Shown here one piece after another: positions 22,745 to 34,716 of a stretch of DNA of 64,000 nt (within the stretch, counting starts at the first letter, position 1; every line of letters starts with the position of its first letter). The stretch comes from Knufia peltigerae. Lineage: Eukaryota; Ascomycota; Eurotiomycetes; Chaetothyriales; Trichomeriaceae. The stretch lies in contig JAPDRN010000008.1 in assembly GCA_030247855.1 (NCBI GenBank), positions 1 through 64,000 on the forward strand. Reading direction: 5' to 3'. The notes below the pieces were generated by a model, which was not told the origin of the DNA, searched no databases, and saw only the letters and a list, made by a program, of their open reading frames with translations. A program made the position numbers and the translations under genes.

Positions 22745-24720
22745 TTAAGAGCTGGTATCCAAAATCTTGGTGACAACTTCGTTGAATGTGGTCACTGGGT
22801 TAACTGCGCCATTGGCACCTCCAGCGCTGAAGCAGCCGTCAGAAGTCCATGACCAAATCTCATGTTTGGAGGTTCCCCTCTCCAAACTCCTTGTCTGGAC
22901 AACAATCAGTCCAGGTCGTACTGACGCGACGATCTTTCTGACCGGATCTCCTGCAACGCAGAGAGTCAGTTCTCCGTTATGAGGCAGAGACACCTCCCAC
23001 TTCTTTGCGTTGTCTTTTCTTGCATCATTCGACAAACCGTCGGAGATTCGCTTGGTTAAGCTCTCAATGTGTGAAACAAGACCCAGTGTAAACATCTGGT
23101 ACACAGCCTGGACCGCAGCCTCTCTCGTCTCAGGATGCGCAAGTGGCACCGTGACAAATCCAAAGTCTAGACCGGAAATCTCATACCGAGATCCAAAGAG
23201 AGGCGGACCCAGGAACGTAGCGAGACCTATTTCGAAAGCCTTGTTCTGTGTCAGTCCAATCTTGAAACGACTCTTGGCTGGAATCATCATCTCCGAAAGG
23301 AATGTGGAGGGTGCTTCGATATTCAATGCCTCGAACGCCTTGGTGGTGGATTTTTCAATGTCGAGCGTCACTTGTAGTCCAGCCTTCGCAAAAGGACGAA
23401 CAATCTCTTTACAATCGGTCCAGAAAGCAATGGCTTCGGCGCGGTGACGCAGGTGTGCTAGAATCGGTCGGATGAGTGCATATTCTGGTGAATGTCGGGG
23501 TTTGAGTGTCAAGGGGGCAGCTTTGCGCGATCTCCTCGCAAGATTTTGTTCGTGCGCAGCATTCAAGAGCAACCTGAGAGATACAGCCACGAATTCGGCG
23601 ATGAGGTTGTCTTCGGTGTTTGTGGATATAACGGCGTCCAAATCTTCTCCGAAGACCAAGGAAAGTTGGTATTTGGTCCCGACGGCGACATCGACCGCTT
23701 GGGCGCGGATGTGAACGCCTTGATTTGCTATGGTGCGTGCTTCGCGACATATTTCGTAGAATAGCTCCTCTTCGAATAACGAGTCGCGCATCTGCATGAT
23801 TTGTTGTGTGATGTCGTCTTCGTCTTCGGCTGATCGGTTGCACATCTTCTGGGGTTTGAACAGGTAAAAGCCGGTTTTGACGGTGTCTCGAACGATGTAC
23901 ACGCCCAATGCCTTCTGACTGCGCTGAGCGGACCGTTGATCTAGTGTCACACTTCCATCGTTTAGTTGGCGGAGAAAAGCGAAACCACGATCACGAAACT
24001 GTGGTGCAGAGTGGGAAACCCCAAAATGGACACCGATGGCTTTGCGGTCGTGCGGTAGTCGTGATACCATCCATCCTTGGTTGGTGAGTTTAGTGACTTG
24101 CGCCCAATACTCGGCTTCACGTTCCGCTCCTTTCTGAAGGCGAGTTGATGCGGAAGACAGTTTTTCCGAAGCAGAACGAAAGCTTTCGGCTCTCCAGCCT
24201 TGAGATGCCGAGGTGAGCTGTCGTTGTGCCGTGCTGGATAATGGCTTGCTTGGTAGAACTCTGCCAGCTAATGTGCCCACGGGGACTGAGTCCTTGAGGG
24301 CCGGTGACATTGAGCCTTGTGCTGGAATCCATTGTTTTGAGATGAGGAGAGAGACAAAATCCAAAGCGCACAAAATTTCATTTTGAGCATAGCTGCTGAA
24401 GATTAGGTGGGCTTTGAGATCGATGTCAACTTCCAAACTCACCTTAGGCGTTCGATCATTTCTTCCCGTCGCTTCCACAGTCGTTCTTGTCTCTTCTGTT
24501 GAGGTTCGTCATCATCGATTTGCGTATCGTCTTCATGGCTGGCCTTTTTGTCGCTATCGAGAGGAGCCTTGCCCAGGCCTTCAGCCAGGAGAGATCGTTC
24601 AGTCACATGACGAAAGTGTCCTTTTTGAACAACAACGCGTTGGATTTGAGATTGGAGATCTTCTGAGCTTTCATGTTGTTGTGAAGGGATGAGTAAGTTG
24701 ATGGTATCCAATCGAGCCAT
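22745..24720 (-). CDS. MED17: Mediator of RNA polymerase II transcription subunit 17
   Basis: Head-module core subunit of Mediator (Srb4 in yeast), needed for most RNA polymerase II transcription; nuclear. Exon 1 (24720-24443) and exon 2 (24395-22745) join over a 47-base intron with a GTGAGT donor and TTCAG acceptor, giving 642 residues. The N-terminal acidic/Gln segment and the coiled RQERLWKRREEMIERL run lead across the splice into SSYAQNEILCALDFVSLLIS, the family's conserved helix. The middle has EYWAQVTKLTNQGW and the conserved GVHFG and DRGFAFLR segments; the C-terminal part has the long alpha/beta region typical of filamentous-fungal Med17. It lies head-to-tail with ISN1 and divergently from the phosphofructokinase gene. 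Confidence 0.92.
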
Positions 24721-25609
24721 GCCGGGTACACCAATGGATTTTTGTTATTCTCTAGTTGTACGCATGATGTGAAAAAGTTCAAGAAATCAAACCGTTCTAG
24801 CCAGTAGCGTCTTGCAGAGTCGACACCCTTTATGAGCCGAGTATCTGCTTTTCAGTGGCAGCTTTTGGAAAGGCTGTCCTAATTGGTGATTTGAGATGCA
24901 ATGTGTTGTTGGAAGAGCAAAAGCAACAAGCAGATACAGACTGTTGGTGTCGTTGGGTTACCCGGCTCGCTTGCCTATTTCTCGCCATAAGTACTGACCA
25001 ACCTAGAGAACCCATAAACAGCAAGATTGCCGAGACCATACTGGGCACCTAACGTGAAGTCACCAAAAACCCGCCGAGCTTTTCGATAAGCTGCACTCCG
25101 TAGTAACGGGCTAGACTTTTAACTGGATATGCCCGGGCACCCACCCCTCACTTAGCCCTTTACAGGGATTGTTGGGGCTGATCAAAACAGCCTAAGGGCC
25201 CGGACGCTGAAGCTCTCTGGCCTCTCACAGCTGTCCATCGCTCCCTGTGGCTCCATGACGTGGGCGTCTTTTTGCTCGGCTCAGTTGTACAGGGCAGGAT
25301 AGCATCAACCACCACCACCAACACCACATTTTTCGCCAAAATCAAGATCAGTCCCAGATCAACCTATCGCACCGCTTCCTCATTTTATCTTTAACTAACT
25401 GCTGTTTTCCTTCTTCTTCTCAGGCCACGGGAGAAGCGTTTCTTTGGCCCGGGAATCTCTTCTCTTCACCTTTCTTTTCCTGTACCACCCACCTTATTAA
25501 ATCCCTTCCGACACCTATCGAGACCTTATCCTCACCGCACCTACGCCAGCACCACCACCCCTCCTTTTTCTCTGCCTCTACCTACTACCAGTGACCTCTC
25601 CTCTGCAAA
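24721..25609. other. divergent promoter region, MED17 and phosphofructokinase
   Basis: An 889-base spacer between two start codons. An ACTCCGTA occurs at 25094-25101. The last 300 bases before the phosphofructokinase ATG are strongly pyrimidine-rich (CTTCTTCTTCTCAG and similar), as in highly expressed fungal genes. The CTTCTCAG could also be a 5'-UTR intron acceptor. Confidence 0.55.
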
Positions 25610-27991
25610 ATGGCCGAAGCAGGTATGGCTCCTGTGAGGAGGCGCCGCATTGGCGTCATGACCAGTGGAGGTGACTCTCCCGGCATGAATGGTGCTGTCC
25701 GCGCAGTTGTTCGAATGTCGATCCACATGGGCTGTGAGGCATACGCAATCTACGAGGGCTATGAAGGGCTAGTACAAGGTGGAGATCTGATCAAAGAAAT
25801 GAAATGGGAAGATGTCAGAGGATGGCTGTCTCGAGGTGGTACACTCATTGGCACAGCAAGATGTATGCCCTTCAAGGAAAGATGGGGAAGACTGAAAGCT
25901 GCCAAAAACATGATCCTACGAGGGATAGATGCTCTGATCATCTGCGGCGGAGACGGTAGCTTGACCGGTGCAGATCTCTTCAGATCCGAATGGCCGGGTC
26001 TGATCAAAGAGCTGGTCGACACCAAAGAACTCACTCAAGAACAAATTGAGCCGTACAAGCATCTGAACATTGTCGGATTGGTTGGATCTATTGACAATGA
26101 CATGTCTGGCACCGATGCCACCATTGGATGCTACTCCTCCCTCGAACGAATCTGTTCCGCCGTCGACGACGTCTTCGACACCGCAGCTTCTCACCAACGA
26201 GGCTTCGTGATTGAGGTCATGGGTCGACATTGTGGCTGGTTGGCCCTGATGGCTTCGATAGCTACTGGTGCTGATTTTGTCTTCATCCCTGAGAAGCCGC
26301 CACGAGTGGGTTGGGAAGATCAGATGTGCGACATCATCAAGAAGCATAGGTCGAGAGGCAAGAGGCGGTCAATTGTCATAATCGCCGAGGGCGCACATGA
26401 CGAAAATCTGAAGAAGATTACAGCCAATCATGTCAAAGATCTCTTGTCGAACAAGCTGAACCTGGACACCCGTGTTACTGTCCTGGGGCATACACAGCGA
26501 GGCGGGCAGGCCTGCTTCTACGACCGATGGCTGTCCACCCTGCAGGGTGTGGAGGCTGTGAACGCGGTTTTGGAAGCAACCCCAGAAACCCCCACCCCTG
26601 TCATCACTATACGAGAGAACAAGATTGAAAGATCAAATCTTATGGAAGCCGTGGCCTTGACGAAATCAGTCACCGCTGCCATTGAGGCAAGAGACTTCGA
26701 CAAGGCCATGCAATTGCGGGATGTCGAATTCAAAGAATACTATCAGAGTTACATGATCACCACTTCTACAGATCATCCCAAATTGCGTCTGCCCGAGGAG
26801 AAGAGGCTGCGAGTTGCCATCGTTCACGTCGGTGCTCCTGCCGGCGGTATGAACCCAGCCACCCGAGCAGCTGTGGCTTACTGCCTGACCAGAGGCCATA
26901 CACCAATCGCCATTCACAACGGCTTCACTGGGTTGCAACGTCACCATGCTGACAAGCCATTGGGATCTGTGCGAGAGTGCAAGTGGATTGATGTCGATCC
27001 CTGGGTGAACGAGGGTGGTTCAGAAATCGGCACGAACCGAGGTCTCCCCAGTGCTGACATTAAAACTACAGCCGAGTGCTTCGAAAAATACAAGTTCGAC
27101 GCCATGCTTCTGATTGGCGGATTCGAGGCTTTCACCGCGGCAAGTGAGCTGAGAAAGGCTCGGAATGAATACCCATCGTTTAAGATCCCGTTGGTTGTTC
27201 TGCCTGCCACAGTGTCGAACAATGTCCCGGGAACAGAGTACTCCTTGGGCAGCGATACCTGCTTGAACACACTCATCAACTTCTGCGACGCCATCCGACA
27301 GTCGGCGTCATCATCGCGGCGAAGAGTGTTTGTCATCGAGACCCAGGGCGGCCGATCGGGCTATCTAGCGACCATGGCTGGTCTCTCGGTGGGTGCATTG
27401 GCCGTCTACATTCCAGAAGAGGGCATCAACATCCACATGATTGCGCGGGATATCGAGTTTCTTCGGGAAAACTTTGCCAACGACCAAGGCGCCTCCCGAG
27501 CGGGCAAGATCATCCTCCGCAACGAAAAGGCCAGCCAGACGTACACGACCCAAATCATCGCGGACATGATCAAGGAAGAGGCAAAGGGGCGGTTCGAATC
27601 CCGAGCGGCGGTGCCTGGACACTACCAACAGGGTGGCAAACCTTCGCCCATGGATCGGATAAGGGCGCTCCGGATGGCGATCAAGTGTATGCAGCACGTT
27701 GAAGACAGGTTCACCGGCCGATCCAAGGCGACGATCGCAGACGATCCGTTGTCCGTGACGGTGATTGGCATTCAAGGCTCGGAGGTCGTCTTCACGCCCC
27801 TGGGCGGAGAGATGGGACTCGAGGCCAACGGTACCGACTGGGTCGATCGTAGACCCAAGAACGAGTTTTGGATGCCGATGAAGGACACGGTGGACATTCT
27901 GAGTGGCCGGCCCAGGTTGGGCGATTGCTGCGACGAATGTGGGAAGCCGCTGTCGGGACATGTCCTCAGAACCGTCCCTTCCAAGGACTGA
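25610..27991 (+). CDS. pfkA: ATP-dependent 6-phosphofructokinase
   Basis: Phosphorylates fructose 6-phosphate to fructose 1,6-bisphosphate, the main control step of glycolysis, in the cytosol. A single 793-residue frame, the usual length for filamentous-fungal enzymes, which are fused duplications. The N-terminal catalytic half has TSGGDSPGMNGAVRA near residue 18, ICGGDGSLTGADLF near 110, SIDNDMSGTDATIG and the MGRHCGWLALMA helix. A linker near residue 390 leads to the regulatory half, with APAGGMNPATRAAV, a degenerate LIGGFEAF in place of GGDG, and TQGGRSGYLA. Loss of the GGDG glycines in the second half is normal, since that half binds effectors. The C-terminus carries CDECGKPLSGH. The absence of introns is notable for so large a gene. 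The ATG follows a pyrimidine-rich leader ending CTGCAAAATGGCC. Confidence 0.97.
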   Translation: MAEAGMAPVRRRRIGVMTSGGDSPGMNGAVRAVVRMSIHMGCEAYAIYEGYEGLVQGGDLIKEMKWEDVRGWLSRGGTLIGTARCMPFKERWGRLKAAKNMILRGIDALIICGGDGSLTGADLFRSEWPGLIKELVDTKELTQEQIEPYKHLNIVGLVGSIDNDMSGTDATIGCYSSLERICSAVDDVFDTAASHQRGFVIEVMGRHCGWLALMASIATGADFVFIPEKPPRVGWEDQMCDIIKKHRSRGKRRSIVIIAEGAHDENLKKITANHVKDLLSNKLNLDTRVTVLGHTQRGGQACFYDRWLSTLQGVEAVNAVLEATPETPTPVITIRENKIERSNLMEAVALTKSVTAAIEARDFDKAMQLRDVEFKEYYQSYMITTSTDHPKLRLPEEKRLRVAIVHVGAPAGGMNPATRAAVAYCLTRGHTPIAIHNGFTGLQRHHADKPLGSVRECKWIDVDPWVNEGGSEIGTNRGLPSADIKTTAECFEKYKFDAMLLIGGFEAFTAASELRKARNEYPSFKIPLVVLPATVSNNVPGTEYSLGSDTCLNTLINFCDAIRQSASSSRRRVFVIETQGGRSGYLATMAGLSVGALAVYIPEEGINIHMIARDIEFLRENFANDQGASRAGKIILRNEKASQTYTTQIIADMIKEEAKGRFESRAAVPGHYQQGGKPSPMDRIRALRMAIKCMQHVEDRFTGRSKATIADDPLSVTVIGIQGSEVVFTPLGGEMGLEANGTDWVDRRPKNEFWMPMKDTVDILSGRPRLGDCCDECGKPLSGHVLRTVPSKD

Positions 27992-29457
27992 TGTCCAGAC
28001 CGAATCCGCAGGTTGCGTATTTCCTACCTGGATAAGTGTAGTGGGATCAAGGCGTCGAAAGGGTGGCGAGGCGAGGGAGCCTTGGGTTTTCGAAAAAGTG
28101 TAACGGTGTTCGGACTGGAGGGCTTGGTATTGAAATGGCATGGGATGATTTCAAGACCTGCACGAAATACTTGCAAGTACTAGGCTCAAGAAGTTTGATT
28201 ATATTACGAGGGCTATGAGAGATAGATTATCAATTCATCACAATCATCAGACTGCAGACCATTTGACCAAGTCCAAAGCGGCTCCGCGGATAGATCAAAG
28301 GGAATGTTGTTAGAGGAGCCATGTGTGTTGTGTAATCTTCTGATGTTTTCCCTACCAGTTCTGTGATGGATAACATCATCACCTACCTAGTACCTTGTGT
28401 CAAGTCAGCATTTCGGCATGCGCTGAGGTTACTCAGTGCTCGTGTCGTATGATTTCCAGTCAGTGAGGCACCCCGTCGGCTACATGGGGACACGAAAGTC
28501 AAGGAGAGCCGACCGAGTATGTCGCAACGGCTGGGACAAAACCTCAATTCAAAGTTGTCACCTTGCAATCTCGAGCTTACAGTACTTCAGCGGCGCAATA
28601 TGACGCCACCAGATCATTGAATCCTGGACGATCAATGTTCCCACCAACAACCCTCGCAACACATGTTGCAAAAGTATCGAGGTTGGGCTCGATGCGTGAG
28701 AGCGAGTAAAGGCTCTCTGATAAGCACATCTGCAGTAGCAACCTCCTACCGCCGAACAAAGATGCCGCGTGGGGGGGATTTGCTGACAGTCGTCGAAAAG
28801 AACCATGACTTTTGTGTGGGGGCGTTTTTGGAATCTTCCAGGTATCTTCGACGTAGGTTCCATGTGGCGAGGTGTTGGTCGCCTTAGTTGCGTTACCCAT
28901 CTCCCCTTACAAAAACGCCTGATCAAGGAACAGTTCGCGAAGTCGTTCTTGTCATGAATCCAGCTTGTAAGGTTGAGGAGAATGGGATCATCATGCTTTG
29001 CTTCAGAACCTGACATATTCCATGTGACCATCACCTGTATTTGATGTTTCACGTCATCTCAAATTCTTGAGGGTGTGAAAGTCGCCGACGAGGCTAGATT
29101 TCCGGTGTGGTCGATCTCGAGTTCCGGCACATCCGTGGTGGGCCCGCCACCGTCCGCTGGCTATCACCGACACATTATTCGTCTGTTTCCTTGCTGACAA
29201 GGCTTCGTTGTAGTATGTGCGAGCGCTTGCTTTTTCGAGCGTTGATGGGTGGCACGCGAGGCGGATTGTATCATGATGGACGGTAATCTTTCGGAGCTGG
29301 ACCTGCTTCTTAAAGTGGTCGTATTTCCTGTCGTTGCTCTTTTGCTAGTTGGCCTTTGAGAGTCTCTGCACTCGGAACTGCGAAGCAGCCCCTTGGATCA
29401 AATATCGGCATCCTTCGCCGTCTGCCTATAGTCTTCCCACCAGACCAGACCAACACA
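27992..29457. other. spacer after phosphofructokinase
   Basis: About 1.5 kb with no convincing gene. An open frame on the minus strand (29052-28558) is unlike any protein I know and overlaps others. The last 300 bases serve as promoter and leader of the permease gene. Confidence 0.55.
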
Positions 29458-31398
29458 ATGGACGTTGACTTGGAGAAAGAGCAAGGTCCGTCACCAGGCG
29501 CTAGATCGAGCCAGGAATATGGACAAATCGTCACAAGAAAACAGGGGTCAGTCTGGGTCAGATTCATCGACGGGTTTCGTCAAAATCCGAATGCCCGAGT
29601 TTCGGAGCAACTCGTCGACGCGGATGGCAAGCCGCTTCCAGACCAGCCTGCAGCTCAACCAGCGCTGGCCATGAAGTTGAAGCAGCGACATCTGCAGATG
29701 ATCGCTATTGGAGGCTCCATTGGTAAGCTCAAGCCGGGTTGGGTGCCGTGAGGACTGTGAAGAGCACAAAACATGGCTAATCCTTTGATAAACCAATAGG
29801 CACCGGTCTCTTCATCGGCTCCGGCTCTGCATTGTCAACGGGTGGACCTGCAGCCCTGGTCATCTCATATTGTACGCTTGGTATCATGCTGTTTTGTACC
29901 GTACACGCGTTGGGAGAAATGGCAGTCATATTCCCCGTTGCTGGCTCGTTCTCTGCCTATTCTAGCCGATTCCTGGACCCTGCATGGGGATTCGCCATGG
30001 GCTGGAATTATGCGATGCAATGGCTCGTGACCTTGCCAATTGAGATCATGGCCGCTTCAATGACTCTGAATTACTGGAGTGGAGCTCGTGATGTCAACCC
30101 GTCGGCATGGGTTTCGATATTCTTCGTGGTCATTATTGCCATCAATTTCTTCGGGGTGCGAGGATATGGTGAAGCGGAATTCGTGTTTTCTATTGTCAAG
30201 GTCATTGCCGTCTTGGGGTTCATGTATGCCAATGTCCGGATGTGTGGTGTTGACCAAGCTAATCACATCCCAGAATCTTTGCTCTTGTCGTCGATGTCGG
30301 TGGTGGGCCAACGGGACATTTCTTTGGCGCCAAAACCTGGGACAACCCGGGGGCTTTTGCCAATGGTTTCAAAGGCGTGGGCTCTGTGTTTGTGACGTCC
30401 GCATTCTCGTTTGCCGGCACCGAGTTGGTTGGTCTCGCGGCCGCCGAGGCGGCGAACCCAAGGATAGCGCTTCCAACAGCCATCAAACAAGTCTTTTGGC
30501 GTGTAGTTCTGGTAAGGTGTCACCCCAGTGGTTGAAGTACAGGACACGCTGACAAGGTCATCCTCAGTTTTATATCGTATCACTTACCTTTGTGGGCCTG
30601 TTGGTGCCGTGGGACGACCCGAGGCTACTCAACAGTGGCAGCACTTCCAACACCTGGACCTCACCTTTTGTACTCGCCATCAAGAATGCTGGTGTTGGCG
30701 GGCTTCCGTCTGTTTTCAACGCCGTCATTCTGATCGCCGTCCTCAGTGTCGGTAATGCGTCCGTGTACGGAGCCAGTCGTACCCTAGCAGCACTAGCCGA
30801 TAACGGTCAAGCACCCAAGATTCTCGGATATATCGACCGACAGGGGCGTCCCCTAGTGGCCATCATAGTGTCATCATCGTTGGGGGCGCTTTGCTACATT
30901 GTCAATTTGAAACCTTCGCAGCGTCAAGAAGCATGGAATTGGATGTTCGCGGTGTCTGGACTGGCGTCGATCTTCACCTGGGGATCCATCTGCCTCTGCC
31001 ACATTCGTTTCCGACAGGCTTGGAAATATCACGGTCATAGTGTGGACGAGTTACCGTTCAAGTCACAAGCTGGCGTCATAGGTTCCTGGCTGGGCTTTAT
31101 CATCAATTGTTTGGTCCTTGTGGCGCAGTTCTGGACGGGCTTTGCGCCAGTAGGATTCCGTGAGATGAGTGCTTCCGACCGGACCAAGAGTTTCTTTGAA
31201 GGTTATTTGGCTGCTCCGGTGGTGATTGTGTTCTACCTTGGCTTCAAGATATGGAAGAAGACATCGATCAAGCGCACTGCGAGCATTGACGTTGTCAGTG
31301 GTCGGCGCGAAATTGACCTGGAGCAGATCTTGGCCGATGAACGTGCTCTACATGCAACGTGGCCATGGTGGAAGAAGACTTGGCATTTCTTCTGCTAG
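29458..31398 (+). CDS. amino-acid permease, AAT/GAP1 type
   Basis: Plasma-membrane proton-coupled amino-acid uptake carrier of the APC superfamily, yeast amino-acid transporter group. Four exons, 29458-29722, 29800-30223, 30274-30511 and 30568-31398, total 1758 bases, 585 residues; all three introns are GT-AG and each restores the frame. The cytosolic N-terminus ends in KQRHLQMIAIGGSIG, then after the first splice TGLFIGSGSALSTGGPA, the family signature in the first helix. About 12 hydrophobic segments follow. The central SAFSFAGTELVGLAAAEAAN is the substrate-site region, and SVYGASRTLAALADNGQAP is the conserved loop near helix 8. The second intron falls inside a helix between AVLGF and ALVVDVGGG, and skipping it would stop the frame soon after. 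Substrate specificity cannot be read from sequence. Confidence 0.93.
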
Positions 31399-33286
31399 TG
31401 CAGGAACCGTTTTAGTGAGGGTTTGGATCGATGCTCGATAGATAAGGGGTAGACTATAGCTCGTTCTGGAGATCGAGTCCATCAAATCTGAGGCTTTTAT
31501 TGGGATCTGGTCCGGAAGACTCGATAGCCGGAGGAGGAGACAGAAGATGGAGGTGGAGGTCCTAGGTTTAGTCGCTCGGCGTAAATGGTACATGGCAGGG
31601 ATTGTCTGAATGGTGAAACAGGCAGAGGATGAGAAAGGGATAAGAAATCCTAGAGTACTGTAGTGTAGAGTAGTGTAGCGCAGAGTTCTGGCTCAGCAGC
31701 CTCAATTGGGTCCAAATGATGCATGCGTGGCTCGCGTGTCCCAGATCAGACAGCGTGTGGTGCACGTGATTCTTTAGTCTCTACGTGATTTCCGAGTAAT
31801 GGGATCGTACAGTACTGAGTATGTATGCGTACGTGTAGGATGAGAGGTCAAGTCTACTGTAGGCACAGAGTGCTAAGGCGTCGCAGGGATGCGCAAGCTT
31901 GCAGGGATTTTAGGCTCGTACTGTATGTAGGGATTACTCCGTGATGGAGACGCTATTCGGTTCGATTCAGTTCAAACGCGCGTTCCCAGAAATGTGATGA
32001 GGCTCTCTTCTTGGCTCAGGGCTTTGCTTCGCGTCAGTGCCACCATACTGGAGGTAAGCACCAAAAGCGACGGAGCTGCCAAGCCAGTGTCCCGCTGTTA
32101 TTGGTACTCGTACGAGGTACCCGTATCCTGGTTGAAGCTTTGGGGGGGAAGAAGAGGGAGGAGAAGAGCCGGGGTGGAACGGAGCTTCTGGTGACAAGCC
32201 CATTCTTTTTCTTCCTCTTTCCTGCTGCTGCTATCGCTACTCTTCCGAAGGTCATCCCCCGGTCGTGCAGTATTCCTAGATACCTGAAAGTATTACATAC
32301 TCCGTGTCCGTACAATAATAATGCAATGAACTACTAACTGCGGCTTAGGGACTCGAGCGGAAAATAAAAAAGAATGGGGCTTCGCCTACTGGGCGATCTG
32401 GGCCTGATGATTGGGTGGCAAGAAGGCCAAGTAAAGAATTGCGTCGCCCAAATCACCAAGGGACGCGCGGCGTTGACAGCTAAAGAAAGGGCCATGCAGC
32501 TGCCCCCCGTCGTCGTCAGCAGCAGCATTCGTGGTGGCCAGTAATACTGTGACGAGTCCTTTGAGGTCACTAGGCGTACCTAGGCACTTGGCCAGCCCGG
32601 TGTAGGTATACGAGCCTCCCCTACAGTAGGCCTCCTACACCCAAACAACGCCCCAACCTCACCTACTCTCTCCTGTGGTTGTGCTCCCACCACGCCTACA
32701 GTACCCCGTGCCTGGGTATCTCAAGGGACCGAGTATCCCCCTGCGAATAACGAGTTATACCTAAATCGTTACTCATCATTTTCTCTCCCCATATTCGTAT
32801 TCTCTGCGCCCACGCAATCTGCCAGTCCACGTACGCTCTCGCTCACCGGCGCCAATCCCTGGACCCTCTCACAATTCGCATTCGCACTCGTCCTCGTCCT
32901 CCATCCTCGTCCTTGTCGTCGTCGCCTTCTACTACCATCCGACACCACCTCACCACTCTCGTTACTGCTACCTAGACTTGGACTATACAATCCGACCGAC
33001 GCCTACTTTATATCTTTTTAATCCCGTGGTCGAGTCCTCCCTCATTGTCACAAACCCTGCATCTGTTTCAAGGCCCAATTGTGGCGAGGCAAACTCCAAA
33101 GTCGGCTGTGCTCCACTGCTGCGCCAATCACCCTCTCCCACCCCAAGAGTCGACCAACTTCTACCTCGACGACGACGGAGGACGACTCTTCGTCTTGTTA
33201 CTCGTCTCTCGATCGCTTTCGCAGGACATACACCCCTTCATACTTCAGCGAGCCTTCAATCGTAAGCCGAGGAGCGTCGGGTAGTC
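31399..33286. other. spacer with recurring motifs
   Basis: About 1.9 kb with no supported gene. It contains GTACAGTAC at 31807-31815, GTACTCGTA at 32104-32112, and two near-copies of the TACTCCGTA motif ending in GTG rather than GTA (about 31935 and 32299). The last 500 bases are CT- and CGT-rich and form the leader of the PNG1 gene. Confidence 0.55.
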
Positions 33287-34716
33287 ATGGCGGACGACAA
33301 CCGACCGCGCATTCTGGATGACGAGTTCGACTTCAGTGCCGCCGACCTGACCAAACAATTCGAGCAATTACTACGAACAAGAAGATTGAATGAACTCGAA
33401 GAACAAGCACGAACACCTCGATCTGCATCGCCTTCACTGGGCCATCGAACGTCACAACAACCCTTGAACACATCGCAAATTCCACAGTCTCCGAACTCGA
33501 TCCAGTCTTCGAGATCGCAGCAACAACAACATCCTCCCACATACACCTCTTTTCGCAGCCATCCTATAGTTCCATGCCCTCCTCAAGATGCCGCCTCTCT
33601 CAAGTTCCGAAATCTCTTAATCACCTTGTCTATGACTCCGACCAAATACGAGAATCCGGGTCTTCTCGACGATGCTTTGACTCACGTGCCCATCGACAGA
33701 ATCTACGCCGAAGCCGAAGAGGAACACAACATCATGAGAGTCATGGCAGAATCCAAGAATGATGGTAGTAAGCCAGAATGGGGATACCAAGACTGTGTCA
33801 TCAAATCACTGCTGAGGTATGTTTTACCGTCGAGTCATTTGCCGATGGGTGCTAACTTTCCACCAGGTGGTTCAAGAGATCCTTCTTCACCTGGGTCAAC
33901 AACCCTCCTTGCTCCAGATGTCATGGGGCGAGCCTTGCCCAAGGACAAACGCCGCCCACACCAGACGAGGTCGCTCGGGGAGCCACCAGGGTCGAGCTAT
34001 ACCAATGTACAAACCAGGGCTGTATGGCCTTTGAAAGATTTCCTCGATATACAGACGTGTGGACCTTGCTGGAGACCCGCAGAGGACGTGCTGGAGAGTT
34101 TGCCAACTGCTTCAGCATGCTGTGTCGGGCCGCAGGTGCAAGAGTCAGGTGGGTCTGGAATAGTGAAGACCACGTATGGACCGAGGTATACAGCGAACAC
34201 CAACGACGATGGGTTCATGTAGACCCTTGCGAAGAGCTCTGGGACACCCCCAGAGTCTATACCGAGGGTGAGTTCTTCCAACAATCCTAAAGTTCGACGA
34301 GTGGTACTAACCTAATGCCAGGCTGGAATCGAAAGATTGCCTACTGCATCGCCTTCTCCAAGGACGGCGCAACTGATGTCACTCGACGCTATGTCCGCAA
34401 CTCTCGATATAATCTTCCTCGAACCCGGTGTACGGAAGAAGTTTTGCTGTGGATCATGCACGAGATCCGCAAAATCCGAAGAGACAGTCTGGACAAGTCC
34501 GTCCGCACGCAGTTGATGCGAGATGACGAAAGAGAAGAGCGGGAACTCAGAAGCTACGTCGCGAGCTCTCTAGCCAACGATATGATACATTCCATTCCTG
34601 GAGCAGTCAACCAACAACGAAGCGACGAGGTCAAGACCCCCGCTGGCGCACCCCAGGAAGCTGCCGTCCAGTGGTCGAGTCATTCACAAATGGATCACTC
34701 CGGTCATCGTCGATAA
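33287..34716 (+). CDS. PNG1: PNG1-like protein (peptide:N-glycanase fold), catalytic Cys replaced
   Basis: Transglutaminase-fold protein of the cytosolic peptide:N-glycanase family, which normally strips N-glycans from misfolded glycoproteins during ERAD. Three exons, 33287-33816, 33867-34267 and 34322-34716, give 441 residues. A Ser/Gln-rich N-terminus is followed by a zinc-binding pair, CSRCHG near 192 and C224/C229. The core has GRAGEFANCF at 250-259, DHVWTEVY with His279, and VHVDPCE with Asp296. In active enzymes the GRxGE motif has the catalytic Cys; here GCT codes Ala252, while His and Asp are kept. The same loss is reported for filamentous-fungal PNG1 such as that of Neurospora, where the protein is thought to act without glycanase activity. 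The C-terminus is charged and low in complexity. It is convergent with UTP4. Confidence 0.93.

Noticed and set aside
28558..29052. 164-codon minus-strand frame between pfkA and the permease
   Set aside because: Composition looks random and it overlaps other frames; no recognisable domain.
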